The notes under the pieces are model-generated. The model was not told the origin of the DNA. It worked only from the letters and a program-made list of their open reading frames with translations, and did no database searches. Source: Candidatus Dadabacteria bacterium UBA1144 (lineage in GTDB: Bacteria; Desulfobacterota_D; UBA1144). Taken from it: a stretch of DNA of 64,000 bases. The stretch is taken from NCBI GenBank assembly GCA_002311855.1, contig DCAB01000013.1:15367-79366 (forward strand), read 5' to 3'. Made by a program: the position numbers and the translations under genes. Of the stretch, positions 7,120-16,440 are shown piece after piece (the first letter of the stretch is position 1; each line of letters starts with the position of its first letter).

Positions 7120-8916
7120 ATGTGCGGAATCTTTAGCATTTATTCGAAAAAAGATATCAAAACAAATTCTTTTATTCGTTCACTAAAGGAACTTGAATAT
7201 AGAGGTTATGACTCGGCTGGAGTAGCCTTTTTCGAAAAAGATAAGATTAAAACAATTAAAACTACTTTAAAAATCAAAGATTTAGAATCGAAACTACAAG
7301 ACGACATTAAAACTTCTTTAATTGTAGGCCATACAAGATGGGCAACACATGGCAATCCATCCATAAAAAACTGTCATCCTCACCATTATAAGAATGTCGT
7401 CGTTGTTCATAACGGTATTATGGAAAATTATGATGAACTAAAAAAAAGTAACTTTATAAAAAAAAATAAAATTAAATCCGACACTGATACTGAGATTTTG
7501 GCGCACTTGATATCCTACTTTTTAACAAAAACCGGCTCACTTGCAAAATCTGTTGCTAAAGTTGGTAAAATCATAAAGGGCTCGAATGCTTTTTTGTGTC
7601 TTGATAAAAAAGACCCAAAACTTATAGTGGCATATAAAAATAAAACCCCACTTTATTTTGGTATTAAAAGAAATGGCGAATTTTTGTTTTCTTCCGACTT
7701 AAATGCGATGAAAAGCGGTTTAGATAGATACTACTTTCTAAATGATGAAGATTTAATTGAAATAAGTGATTATAAAATTAAATGTTTTGATAAAAATATG
7801 AAGATAAAAAAATTAAATATGAATTTGTATAAAACACAATTACTAAGAAATAAGAAAAAATCGAATTCCGAAAACTCAATTACTTATGAAGAAATTAATT
7901 CTCAAAAATTTTTAATTCCAAAAATGTTTAATGCTTTTAAAATAATTAAAGATAAAACTAAAACAATCACAAACCCCAATGAAATAGTAATCATCGGTTG
8001 CGGTTCTTCTTATAATGCATCTTTGCTGGGCAAATATTATTTTGAACAGATTTCTAGTATACCAACAAGTGTCTTTAGACCATCTGAATTTACTTTTTTA
8101 AAAACAAACAATAAAAAAATATTATATATTTTCATATCTCAATCAGGCGAAACCGCCGACACTTGTGATTTGCTAGAAAACAACAGAGATTATTTCAAAA
8201 ATTCTTTATCGATAGTTAATCAACCTGAATCAAGATTGGCCTTGAACACTAAACTTTTTCTTAATCTAAATATGGGTATAGAAAAGGGAGTTGCCTCTAC
8301 CAAGACTTTTACAGGCCAACTTGTTTATTTGTATTTGTTATCAATTATTTTTAATTCCAAAACAGATACTAAATTACCAAATAAAGAATATTTCAAAAAA
8401 AACTTTTTAAAAATATTTTCTCTTGAGGATAAGATAAAAAGTATTTCTAAAAAATTTTATAAATATAAAAACTGCTTTGTTTTGGGAAGAAATTATAATT
8501 ACCCTATCTCATTAGAAGGTGCTCTTAAAATCAAAGAAATTTCATATATACATGCTGAAGGTTTATTATCCCCCGAAATGAAACACGGCCCAATTGCCTT
8601 AATCGACACAAATTTCCCGGTTATATATCTTATATCTAACGACAAGGACACGATATTAAAAGAAATTATAAATCTCCATGAGACCAAATCAAGATCAAAT
8701 AAAATTATTTTATTAGCAAATTCAACAACAATTGAAAAATTAGATAAAAAGTTTTTAGATTCAATTGATTTTATCGAAATCCCAAATATAAAGGAACATT
8801 TATTACCTATTTTTTTTATTATTCCTCTTCAGTATCTCTCCTATCACGTAGGAAAATTAAAAAAAATATCGGTTGACCAACCTAGAAATTTAGCAAAAGT
8901 AGTTACCGTTGCATAG
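7120..8916 (+). CDS. glmS: Glutamine--fructose-6-phosphate aminotransferase (isomerizing)
   Basis: GlmS transfers the amide nitrogen of glutamine to fructose-6-phosphate, the first step towards UDP-GlcNAc. It starts MCGIFSIYS, placing the catalytic cysteine directly after the initiator Met, and has the glutaminase motif GHTRWATHGNPS near residue 70. Two sugar-isomerase (SIS) domains follow, with GCGSSYNAS near 292, SQSGETADTCD near 342, GALKIKEISYIHAEG near 468 and the C-terminal DQPRNLAKVVTV closing the active site. The protein has 598 residues, normal for the family. I saw no glmS riboswitch, since only 2 bases separate it from glmU. Confidence 0.97.
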   Translation: MCGIFSIYSKKDIKTNSFIRSLKELEYRGYDSAGVAFFEKDKIKTIKTTLKIKDLESKLQDDIKTSLIVGHTRWATHGNPSIKNCHPHHYKNVVVVHNGIMENYDELKKSNFIKKNKIKSDTDTEILAHLISYFLTKTGSLAKSVAKVGKIIKGSNAFLCLDKKDPKLIVAYKNKTPLYFGIKRNGEFLFSSDLNAMKSGLDRYYFLNDEDLIEISDYKIKCFDKNMKIKKLNMNLYKTQLLRNKKKSNSENSITYEEINSQKFLIPKMFNAFKIIKDKTKTITNPNEIVIIGCGSSYNASLLGKYYFEQISSIPTSVFRPSEFTFLKTNNKKILYIFISQSGETADTCDLLENNRDYFKNSLSIVNQPESRLALNTKLFLNLNMGIEKGVASTKTFTGQLVYLYLLSIIFNSKTDTKLPNKEYFKKNFLKIFSLEDKIKSISKKFYKYKNCFVLGRNYNYPISLEGALKIKEISYIHAEGLLSPEMKHGPIALIDTNFPVIYLISNDKDTILKEIINLHETKSRSNKIILLANSTTIEKLDKKFLDSIDFIEIPNIKEHLLPIFFIIPLQYLSYHVGKLKKISVDQPRNLAKVVTVA

Positions 8917-8925
8917 ATTATTAAT

Positions 8926-8931
8926 TATAAT
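8926..8931 (+). promoter_or_regulatory. Putative -10 element of leaderless purD
   Basis: A perfect TATAAT ends 6 bases before the purD ATG, with TTCCTC between. There is no Shine-Dalgarno sequence. TTACCG stands 17 bases upstream as a weak -35. Confidence 0.6.
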
Positions 8932-8937
8932 TTCCTC

Positions 8938-10212
8938 ATGAAAGTATTAGTTATAGGCTCAGGTGGAAGAGAACATGCCATATGTTGGTCGATATCACAA
9001 AATAAATCTATTGAAAAACTATACTGTGCTCCTGGTAATGCTGGTATTTCAGAGATTGCCGAAATTGTTGACATTAAATCTGAAAATCTAACCGATTTGC
9101 TTTATTTTGCTATGGATAAAAAAATTGATTTAACTATAGTAGGGCCTGAAAAACCTCTCTCATTAGGAGTTGTTGATCTTTTCAGAAAAAACGGGATGTT
9201 AATTTTTGGTCCGAATCAATATTGCTCTCAACTTGAATCAAGTAAAGAATTCTCTAAATTATTTATGAAAAGAAACAATATCCCAACCGCAAACTTTAAA
9301 TCTTTTACAGACTTCGACTCCGCAAGAAAATATTTAGAGAGCAATCTCTTGCCTGTTGTTGTTAAGGCCGATGGGCTAGCTTCTGGTAAAGGTGTAAAAG
9401 TTTGCTTTTCTTACGATGAAGCCGTTGAATTCCTTAAATTTTTGATGAAAGATAAAATTTTTTCTGAATCTGGAGAAAAAGTTGTTATAGAAGACTTTCT
9501 CGAAGGAGAAGAGGCCTCTTTCTTCGTATTTACCGATGGTAAGAAGATACTCCTTCTAGATTCATCACAAGATCATAAAAGATTGTTAAACAATGATTTA
9601 GGGCCAAATACAGGAGGTATGGGAGCTTATTCTCCTGCGCCTATAGTAGACTTACAAACAAAAGAGAATATTGTGAACGAGATAATAAAGCCCGTTTTTG
9701 ATGGTTTTAAAAAGGATAGTATTAATTACACGGGAATTCTTTATATAGGCTTAATGATAAAGGACAGAAAGCCTAAAGTTGTTGAATTCAATTGTCGTTT
9801 TGGGGACCCAGAAGCTCAACCACTCCTATATAGATTAAGATCAGATGCTTTTGAATTGTTCTACAGAACTGCAAAAAAGGACTTAAAAAACTATAAACTT
9901 GAATGGAAAAACACTTATTCAGTTACGGTTGTCTTGGCTTCCAAGGGGTATCCTTCAAGGCCTGAGATTGGAGGAACGATATCAAACCTTGCAAATTTTG
10001 TCGAACCAGGGGTTAAAATTTTTCATGCTGGTACGACATTGAAGGACAATGCTTATCATATATCAGGTGGGCGAATTTTAGGTGTAACTTCCCAAGGAAA
10101 AACTCTTGAAGATGCAATCGATCTCGCTTACAAAGCAATTTCTCAAATTGATACATCAAATTTAATATATAGAACTGATATTGGTTCTAAAGGACTACTG
10201 AAAAATAGCTGA
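8938..10212 (+). CDS. purD: Phosphoribosylamine--glycine ligase
   Basis: This ATP-grasp enzyme joins glycine to phosphoribosylamine, the second step of purine synthesis. MKVLVIGSGGREHAI is the N-terminal domain signature; KADGLASGKGV near residue 144 contacts ATP; GPNTGGMGAYSPAP near 222 and EFNCRFGDPEAQPLL near 281 are the classical PurD signatures. 424 residues is the usual size. It sits between glmS and the str operon and appears to have its own promoter. No other pur gene is nearby. Confidence 0.97.
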   Translation: MKVLVIGSGGREHAICWSISQNKSIEKLYCAPGNAGISEIAEIVDIKSENLTDLLYFAMDKKIDLTIVGPEKPLSLGVVDLFRKNGMLIFGPNQYCSQLESSKEFSKLFMKRNNIPTANFKSFTDFDSARKYLESNLLPVVVKADGLASGKGVKVCFSYDEAVEFLKFLMKDKIFSESGEKVVIEDFLEGEEASFFVFTDGKKILLLDSSQDHKRLLNNDLGPNTGGMGAYSPAPIVDLQTKENIVNEIIKPVFDGFKKDSINYTGILYIGLMIKDRKPKVVEFNCRFGDPEAQPLLYRLRSDAFELFYRTAKKDLKNYKLEWKNTYSVTVVLASKGYPSRPEIGGTISNLANFVEPGVKIFHAGTTLKDNAYHISGGRILGVTSQGKTLEDAIDLAYKAISQIDTSNLIYRTDIGSKGLLKNS

Positions 10213-10217
10213 ATCTC

Positions 10218-10247
10218 TTGACATAGTATCAAAGTGTGGCATATTTC
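10218..10247 (+). promoter_or_regulatory. Putative promoter upstream of rpsL
   Basis: A perfect TTGACA at 10218-10223 is followed after 18 bases by TATTTC at 10242-10247, a poor -10. The resulting short leader carries GAGG just before rpsL. Only the -35 is convincing. Confidence 0.4.
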
Positions 10248-10270
10248 AAGGAATTAATTATGAGGTTTAG

Positions 10271-10648
10271 ATGCCAACGATAAGTCAATTAGTAAAAAAT
10301 CCTAGGTATACAGAAAAGAAAAAAAGTAAATCTAGAGCACTTCAAAACAATCCTCAAAAAAGAGGTGTGTGCGTTAGGGTATATACCGCAACTCCTAAGA
10401 AGCCAAATTCCGCATTACGAAAAGTTGCGAGAATACGACTGACTAATGGCATTGAAGTTACTGGATATATTCCTGGAGAAGGACACAAGCTGCAAGAGCA
10501 TTCGGTTGTTTTAATTAGAGGTGGCAGGGTAAAAGATCTACCAGGCGTTAGATATCACGTTATAAGAGGAACGCTAGATACTACTGGTGTTGATGGGAGA
10601 AAACAATCACGATCTAAATATGGAGCCAAAAGACCAAAGGCTAGCTAA
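10271..10648 (+). CDS. rpsL: 30S ribosomal protein S12 (uS12)
   Basis: A decoding-centre protein of the small subunit, 125 residues. The invariant loops TPKKPNSALRKVARI and GRVKDLPGVRYHVIRG are intact, with lysines at the positions whose change gives streptomycin resistance elsewhere. QNNPQKRGVC and the basic C-terminus are normal. First gene of the str cluster (rpsL, rpsG, fusA, tuf). Confidence 0.98.
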   Translation: MPTISQLVKNPRYTEKKKSKSRALQNNPQKRGVCVRVYTATPKKPNSALRKVARIRLTNGIEVTGYIPGEGHKLQEHSVVLIRGGRVKDLPGVRYHVIRGTLDTTGVDGRKQSRSKYGAKRPKAS

Positions 10649-10663
10649 GGAAACACCGAAACC

Positions 10664-11134
10664 ATGGCGAGAAAAGGACCCGTAAAAAAATCCAAACCAA
10701 TTCCCGATATAAGGTATAAAAGTACTATTATATCGAAGTTTATTAATTCGTTAATGTACGATGGCAAGAAAAGTCTAGCTGAATCGCTTTTTTACGAATC
10801 TTTTAAAATAATTGAAGAAAAAACCAAGAACGATCCATTAGAAATTTTTGAAGAAGCATTTAAGAATATACAACCTTCTGTTGAAGTTAGATCAAAAAGG
10901 GTTGGTGGTGCCACTTATCAAGTTCCTATAGAAGTTCGCTCAATGAGAAAACACACACTTGCGATAAGATGGATTATTAATGCCGCTAAGAAGAGAGAAG
11001 GAAAAAGTATGGCATTCAAATTAGCTTTTGAAATTATTGATGCTAAAAGCAATAAAGGTGGGGCTGCTAAAAAAAAGGAAGATACCATAAGGATGGCTGA
11101 ATCCAATAGAGCTTTCGCCCACTATCGTTGGTAA
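10664..11134 (+). CDS. rpsG: 30S ribosomal protein S7 (uS7)
   Basis: A primary 16S rRNA binder that organises the head of the small subunit. Its 156 residues begin MARKGPVKKSKPIPD and include VRSKRVGGATYQVPIEV and the C-terminal NRAFAHYRW, all typical. It follows rpsL by 15 bases and precedes fusA by 10. The length equals the bacterial norm. Confidence 0.98.
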   Translation: MARKGPVKKSKPIPDIRYKSTIISKFINSLMYDGKKSLAESLFYESFKIIEEKTKNDPLEIFEEAFKNIQPSVEVRSKRVGGATYQVPIEVRSMRKHTLAIRWIINAAKKREGKSMAFKLAFEIIDAKSNKGGAAKKKEDTIRMAESNRAFAHYRW

Positions 11135-11144
11135 ATTATATAAT

Positions 11145-13217
11145 ATGAGTAAGGATCTAAGCAAAGCAAGAAACATTGGTATTATTGCACATATTGATGC
11201 AGGCAAAACTACTACGACTGAAAGGATTCTTTTTTATACTGGTAGAAATTATAAAATGGGAGAAGTTCACGATGGTGCAGCAACTATGGATTGGATGGAA
11301 CAAGAAAGGGAAAGAGGTATCACTATTACTTCTGCTACAACAGCCTGTAGATGGTCTGACCATGATATAAATATTATCGATACTCCAGGGCACGTAGATT
11401 TTACAATAGAAGTTGAAAGGTGTCTGAAAGTGCTTGATGGAGCATGTGTTATTTTTGATAGCGTAAGTGGGGTTGAACCTCAATCAGAAACTGTTTGGAG
11501 ACAAGCCGATAGATACAAAGTTCCAAGAATTTGTTTTGTGAATAAAATGGATAGAACAGGCGCAAATTTCGAAAGAACTTTTGAACAAATTAGGAGTAGA
11601 CTTAATTCAAATCCTGTAAAATTACAGATACCTTATTTTAAAAATGATTTTTTTGAGGGAATCATAGATTTAATCGAAATGAAATTAGCAGTTTGGGACG
11701 GAGAATCCCTAGGAGCTAAATTTGAACTGATAGATATTCCAGATGAAATAATCGAAGAGAGTAAAAAAACTCGAGATGAAATGTTGGAATTCCTTTCCGA
11801 TGATGATGAATCAATCATGACAGACTATCTTGAAGGAAAAAATATTGATAAAGATAGGATTATAAAAGCTATTAGAAGACAAACAATTAAACTTGATATT
11901 GTTCCTGTATTATGCGGTTCGGCTTTTAAAAACAAAGGTGTTCAGTTATTGCTTGATGCGGTGGTGAGATATTTACCTTCACCTACGGAGATACCCCCAA
12001 TCAAAGGAGTACATCCATCAGATAAAACTAAAATCATTGAAAGAAAATCCGACGACAAAGAACCATTGTCAGCGCTTGCTTTCAAAATCATGACAGATCC
12101 TTACGTGGGAACGATTACCTATATAAGAGTATATTCTGGAGTTTTAAATTCTGGAATGGCCGCATTTAACCCACTTAAGAATTCAACTGAAAGAATTGGA
12201 AGACTATTAAAAATGCATGCCGACAAAAGAGAAGAAATTACTTCAATCGGTGCTGGAGATATTGCTGCAGCTGTAGGTTTAAAAGATACTTACACAGGAG
12301 AGACGCTTTGTGATAAGAACAATCCAATCATATTAGAAAGTTTAATTTTTCCTGAACCAGTAATCTCGGTTGCGATAGAACCACAAACAAAGGCAAATCA
12401 AGAGAAACTGGGAATAGCGCTTCATAAGTTATCGATTGAGGACCCATCTTTCAAGGTCAAAGTGGATCACGAAACAAATCAAACAATCATTTCAGGTATG
12501 GGCGAACTTCATCTAGAAATTATTGTTGATCGTTTAAAAAGAGAATTCGGCGTGGAAGCAAATGTAGGGACACCTCAAGTTGCTTATAGAGAAACGATAA
12601 AAAAAATAAGTGAGTCCGAACAGAAATATATAAAACAAACCGGTGGTAGAGGTCAGTATGGACATGTGAAAATAAGAATTCAACCACTTGAAGCTGGAGC
12701 AGGTTTCGAATTTGTTAGCGAGATAAAAGGTGGAACCATTCCAAAAGAATTTATTCCATCTGTTGAAAAAGGTATCGTAGAAGCAATGCAAGGAGGAGTC
12801 ATTGCGGGATACGAAGTCGTAGATGTTAAAGTAACGTTATTTGATGGTTCATTTCATGAGGTAGATTCTTCTGAGATAGCATTTAAAATAGCAGGCTCCC
12901 TAGCATTTAAAGATGCAGTTCGAAAAGCTGATCCTGTTGTTCTCGAGCCAATTATGAAAGTGGAAGTAGTTGTTCCTGAAGATTTTATGGGACAAGTTAT
13001 AGGAGACCTTAGTTCAAGAAGAGGTAAGGTTCAAGGAACTGAATTGAGAGGGCAATTACAGGGTGTTCAATCGGAAGTACCTTTATCGGAAATGTTTGGG
13101 TACGCTACGGATGTTAGGTCCTTGACAGAAGGACGAGCAACATTTACAATGGAGTTTTCGACTTATAGCAATGTTCCGACAAACATCTATGAGCAGTTGA
13201 GATCAAAAGAAGCATAA
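11145..13217 (+). CDS. fusA: Elongation factor G
   Basis: A GTPase that drives translocation on the ribosome. The 690 residues include G1 AHIDAGKTTTTERILFYTG, the switch region with RGITITSA, DTPGHVDF (G3) and NKMDRTG (G4), then domains II to V ending in a typical AxxFTMEFSTYSNVP segment. It follows rpsG directly, as in most bacteria. Nothing unusual in motifs or length; only this one EF-G copy is visible in the window. Confidence 0.98.
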   Translation: MSKDLSKARNIGIIAHIDAGKTTTTERILFYTGRNYKMGEVHDGAATMDWMEQERERGITITSATTACRWSDHDINIIDTPGHVDFTIEVERCLKVLDGACVIFDSVSGVEPQSETVWRQADRYKVPRICFVNKMDRTGANFERTFEQIRSRLNSNPVKLQIPYFKNDFFEGIIDLIEMKLAVWDGESLGAKFELIDIPDEIIEESKKTRDEMLEFLSDDDESIMTDYLEGKNIDKDRIIKAIRRQTIKLDIVPVLCGSAFKNKGVQLLLDAVVRYLPSPTEIPPIKGVHPSDKTKIIERKSDDKEPLSALAFKIMTDPYVGTITYIRVYSGVLNSGMAAFNPLKNSTERIGRLLKMHADKREEITSIGAGDIAAAVGLKDTYTGETLCDKNNPIILESLIFPEPVISVAIEPQTKANQEKLGIALHKLSIEDPSFKVKVDHETNQTIISGMGELHLEIIVDRLKREFGVEANVGTPQVAYRETIKKISESEQKYIKQTGGRGQYGHVKIRIQPLEAGAGFEFVSEIKGGTIPKEFIPSVEKGIVEAMQGGVIAGYEVVDVKVTLFDGSFHEVDSSEIAFKIAGSLAFKDAVRKADPVVLEPIMKVEVVVPEDFMGQVIGDLSSRRGKVQGTELRGQLQGVQSEVPLSEMFGYATDVRSLTEGRATFTMEFSTYSNVPTNIYEQLRSKEA

Positions 13218-13245
13218 TTTTCTGCTTTACAGGAGGGACATATAA

Positions 13246-14439
13246 ATGTCTAAGGCAAAATATGAGAGAAATAAGCCTCACGTTAATATAGGAACAATTG
13301 GTCATGTTGATCATGGAAAAACTACATTAACTGCTGCTATTACTCTGACTTTATCTAAAGTTGGAGGAACCGAAGCTGTTTCTTTTGCTCAGATTGACAA
13401 TGCACCCGAAGAAAGAGAAAGAGGCATTACCATTAATACTGCTCATGTTGAATATGAAACTGAAAATCGTCATTATGCACACGTTGATTGCCCCGGCCAT
13501 GCTGATTATGTAAAAAATATGATTACCGGTGCTGCACAAATGGATGGTGCAATTCTTGTCGTTAGTGCGACAGATGGCCCTATGCCACAAACTAGAGAAC
13601 ATATTCTTCTTGCTAGACAAGTTGGTGTTCCACAACTGGTTATCTATTTAAATAAAGTTGATCAACTAGGTGGTGATACTGATCTACTCGAATTAGTCGA
13701 ATTAGAGATAAGAGAGCTTTTAAATGAGTACGGTTTTGATGGTGAAAAAACTCCTATCGTTACTGGTTCCGCATTAGCTGCAATTGAAGGAACAGATGCA
13801 AAGACGGGCGAAGAATCTATTAAAGAATTGATGTCTAAAGTTGACGAATGGATACCACAACCTGTGAGAGAAATCGACAAACCTTTCTCGCTTGCTATTG
13901 AAGATGTTTTTTCAATTTCTGGAAGAGGAACGGTTGTAACGGGTAGGGTTGAAAAAGGTAAAATCAACCCAGGTGATAAAATAGAAATTGTTGGAATTAA
14001 AGATACCGTGGAGACTACGGCCACAAGCTTAGAGATGTTTAGAAAAATACTCGACCATGCTGAGGCTGGAGATAACGTAGGAGTCCTTCTCAGAGGTATA
14101 GAAAAAGATGATGTTGAAAGAGGACAAGTTTTATGTGCTCCAGGGGCTATTAAACCGTATAAAAAATTTAGTGCAGAAGTTTATGTTCTGAAGAAGGAAG
14201 AGGGAGGAAGGCATACTCCTTTCTTTAAAGGATATAGACCCCAATTCTATTTCAGGACAACGGATGTGACTGGCTCTATAGAGCTTGGGGAAGGTGTCGA
14301 AATGGTTATGCCTGGAGATAATACTACGATGGATGTAGAATTAATAGTCCCGGTTGCCATGGAAGACGGTCTTAAATTCTCAATTAGAGAAGGTGGTAGG
14401 ACAGTGGGAGCTGGAGTTATCACGAAAATTAATAAATAA
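13246..14439 (+). CDS. tuf: Elongation factor Tu
   Basis: A GTPase that brings aminoacyl-tRNA to the ribosome. Motifs are GHVDHGKTTLTAA (G1), RGITINTAHVEY (switch I), DCPGHADYVKNMITGAAQMD (G3) and NKVD (G4); domains II and III follow and the protein ends with VGAGVITKINK. The length of 397 is standard. A strong AGGAGG lies about 11 bases before the ATG, one of the best ribosome-binding sites in the window and fitting for a highly expressed gene. This is the only copy visible. Confidence 0.98.
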   Translation: MSKAKYERNKPHVNIGTIGHVDHGKTTLTAAITLTLSKVGGTEAVSFAQIDNAPEERERGITINTAHVEYETENRHYAHVDCPGHADYVKNMITGAAQMDGAILVVSATDGPMPQTREHILLARQVGVPQLVIYLNKVDQLGGDTDLLELVELEIRELLNEYGFDGEKTPIVTGSALAAIEGTDAKTGEESIKELMSKVDEWIPQPVREIDKPFSLAIEDVFSISGRGTVVTGRVEKGKINPGDKIEIVGIKDTVETTATSLEMFRKILDHAEAGDNVGVLLRGIEKDDVERGQVLCAPGAIKPYKKFSAEVYVLKKEEGGRHTPFFKGYRPQFYFRTTDVTGSIELGEGVEMVMPGDNTTMDVELIVPVAMEDGLKFSIREGGRTVGAGVITKINK

Positions 14440-14449
14440 AAGGAAAATT

Positions 14450-14770
14450 ATGGAAACCGCGCTAAGAGTTAGAATTAAGCTTAAATCGTTCGATCATAGG
14501 CTGTTAGATAAATCAACTTTTGAGATTGTTGATACGGTCAAGAGAACCGGTGCAAAGGTTGCAGGTCCGATACCATTACCAACACAAATATTTAGGACGT
14601 GTGTACTTAGAGCTCCTCATGTATATAAAGATTCCCGGGAGCATTTTGAAATGAGAACACATAAACGCCTTGTAGATATTATCGAACCTACTCAACAAAC
14701 AATTGATTCGTTAATGAAGTTAGATTTAGCCTCTGGTGTAGAAGTCGAAATAAAGCTACAAGGTGAATAG
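14450..14770 (+). CDS. rpsJ: 30S ribosomal protein S10 (uS10)
   Basis: A 106-residue head protein of the small subunit; in other bacteria it also links to NusG in antitermination. RVRIKLKSFDHRLLDKS, VAGPIPLPTQ and REHFEMRTHKRLVDI are conserved. The ATG at 14450 follows AGGAAA and starts METALRVRI; the frame is open further upstream but that would overlap tuf. First gene of the S10 operon, 10 bases after tuf, so str and S10 clusters are joined. Confidence 0.97.
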   Translation: METALRVRIKLKSFDHRLLDKSTFEIVDTVKRTGAKVAGPIPLPTQIFRTCVLRAPHVYKDSREHFEMRTHKRLVDIIEPTQQTIDSLMKLDLASGVEVEIKLQGE

Positions 14771-15529
14771 ATGCCTGAAAAAGAAACTCCCGTAAAAAAA
14801 GAAGCTAAAAAAGCTGAGGTTAAAGATCAACCGAAAGAACCTATAGATGAAGGAAAATCTATACCTGTTGATATGGCCCCAGATTCGGATTCTAGTATAA
14901 AGTTAAGTGGTTTGATGGGTACAAAAATTGGTATGACACAGACTATCATGAATGATGGTCAAATTATTCCTACTACTATAATTAAATTAGGCCCTTGTCT
15001 CGCGTTGGAAAAGAAAACTAAAAATGACAAAACATCATTAAAAATAGGATATTTAGATGCAAAGCCAAGATCATTAAACAAATCAAAACTCTCATATCTC
15101 GCAAAATTGAATGTAAAACCTATTAAATACATTAAAGAATTTGATTTATTAAATCCGGAAGTTGAAATTAGCCCTGGTACGGAAATCAAAGTGGATATGT
15201 TTCAACCGGGTGATGTTACCGATATAACATCGAAATCGAAGGGCAAAGGGTTCTCGGGCGTTATTAAAAGACATAATTTTGCTGGCATGAAACATACTCA
15301 CGGAACACCCCAAAATCAAAGATCCGGAGGTTCAGTTGGATCATGTGCATACCCAGGTAGGATCTGGAAAGGGCAGAAGATGCCCGGAAGATATGGTGGA
15401 GGAACATCCACTACTCAGGGGCTAAAGGTGCTCAAAGTTAATTTAAATGAAAATATAATTTTTATTAAAGGTGCTGTCCCAGGATCTAATGGCTCGATTG
15501 TTTATGTGAATCATACGAGGAAAGGATAA
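14771..15529 (+). CDS. rplC: 50S ribosomal protein L3 (uL3) with N-terminal extension
   Basis: L3 binds 23S rRNA early in assembly and reaches the peptidyl-transferase centre. The conserved protein begins at LSGLMGTKIGMTQ, about residue 45, and includes SKGKGFSGVIKRHNF and the HGT...GSVGSCAYPGRIWKGQKMPG stretch. Before it are about 44 extra residues rich in Lys and Glu, then Asp and Ser, not found in standard L3 (about 210 residues; here 252). The ATG touches the rpsJ stop codon, and no better start with a ribosome-binding site is visible downstream; Met37 remains a possible alternative. Confidence 0.93.
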   Translation: MPEKETPVKKEAKKAEVKDQPKEPIDEGKSIPVDMAPDSDSSIKLSGLMGTKIGMTQTIMNDGQIIPTTIIKLGPCLALEKKTKNDKTSLKIGYLDAKPRSLNKSKLSYLAKLNVKPIKYIKEFDLLNPEVEISPGTEIKVDMFQPGDVTDITSKSKGKGFSGVIKRHNFAGMKHTHGTPQNQRSGGSVGSCAYPGRIWKGQKMPGRYGGGTSTTQGLKVLKVNLNENIIFIKGAVPGSNGSIVYVNHTRKG

Positions 15530-16146
15530 TGGATTTACATGTTGTCAATATAAACAATGAGCAAATCGATAAATTTACTTTTGATTTTGATGATTCATTT
15601 GAAATTAATAGAAAAGTTATTAGTCAAGTTGTTAGATGGCAACTATCTAGAAGAAGGTCCGGAACGGCCTCTACAAAAAACAGAGCATTGGTTACTAGTA
15701 GTAATAAAAAACCTTTCAAGCAAAAAGGAACTGGAAATGCAAGAGCAGGCTCAAGGACATCTCCCATCTGGAGAGGAGGCGGTGTCATATTTGGCCCATC
15801 ACCTAAAGATTGGTCCATAAATGTTCCTAAAAAAATAAAAAAACTTGCTTTACTTCACACCATGATATACAGAATTAAACAAAATTCTTTTACTGTAATT
15901 GATTCATTCAATTTGGATACTCACAAATCAAAAGACTTTGCTGCTAAACTCGATCTGCTTAAATTATCAAAAAAAATTCTAATTATTTCCGATCATGAAA
16001 ACAACAATTTGGAACTTTCTTCAAGAAATATAAAAAATGTGAAATTGATTAAATCCGTAGGCGTTAATGTCTATGACTTATTGAACCATAAATCTATTAT
16101 TATAGACAAAATAACATTTAATAACTTAATTGAGAGAATAAAATAA
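15529..16146 (+). CDS. rplD: 50S ribosomal protein L4 (uL4)
   Basis: An exit-tunnel protein, 205 residues. The tunnel loop region RSGTASTKNRALVTSSNKKPFKQKGTGNARAGSR followed by SPIWRGGGVIFGP is conserved. Start and rplC stop overlap by one base (TAATG). In enteric bacteria L4 represses its own operon; nothing here shows whether that holds. Confidence 0.97.
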   Translation: MDLHVVNINNEQIDKFTFDFDDSFEINRKVISQVVRWQLSRRRSGTASTKNRALVTSSNKKPFKQKGTGNARAGSRTSPIWRGGGVIFGPSPKDWSINVPKKIKKLALLHTMIYRIKQNSFTVIDSFNLDTHKSKDFAAKLDLLKLSKKILIISDHENNNLELSSRNIKNVKLIKSVGVNVYDLLNHKSIIIDKITFNNLIERIK

Positions 16147-16430
16147 TGAAAAAATATGTATCAGATATTATTGTTAAACCCTTGATTACTGAACAAATTG
16201 CCTCAATGAATCGTGATAATTGTTATGTATTTGAGGTGAAACCTGATAGCACAAAAAATGAGATACGTGACGCAATTCAAAAATTTTTCAAAGTAAAAGT
16301 CAAGAACGTAAGAACTTCGACAAAACCTGGAAAATCAGTTTCTTCTAAGGGAGGCAGACCAACAGGGAGAACAAAGAAACAAAAAAAAGCTTTTATAACT
16401 TTAAAAGAAGGGAAGATTGAGCTAATTTAA
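16146..16430 (+). CDS. rplW: 50S ribosomal protein L23 (uL23)
   Basis: A 94-residue protein at the tunnel exit, where trigger factor and SRP dock. IIVKPLITEQIA at the start, YVFEVKPDSTKNEIRDAIQKFF and KVKNVRTSTKPGK are typical, with GRTKKQKKAFITLKEG at the end. Overlaps rplD by one base in a TAATG arrangement. Confidence 0.97.
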   Translation: MKKYVSDIIVKPLITEQIASMNRDNCYVFEVKPDSTKNEIRDAIQKFFKVKVKNVRTSTKPGKSVSSKGGRPTGRTKKQKKAFITLKEGKIELI

Positions 16431-16440
16431 GGAGTTTGAG

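Noticed and set aside
11157..13635. Antisense open frames inside fusA and tuf, up to 108 residues
   Set aside because: They are opposite strongly conserved coding sequence and show no family resemblance or proper start signals.
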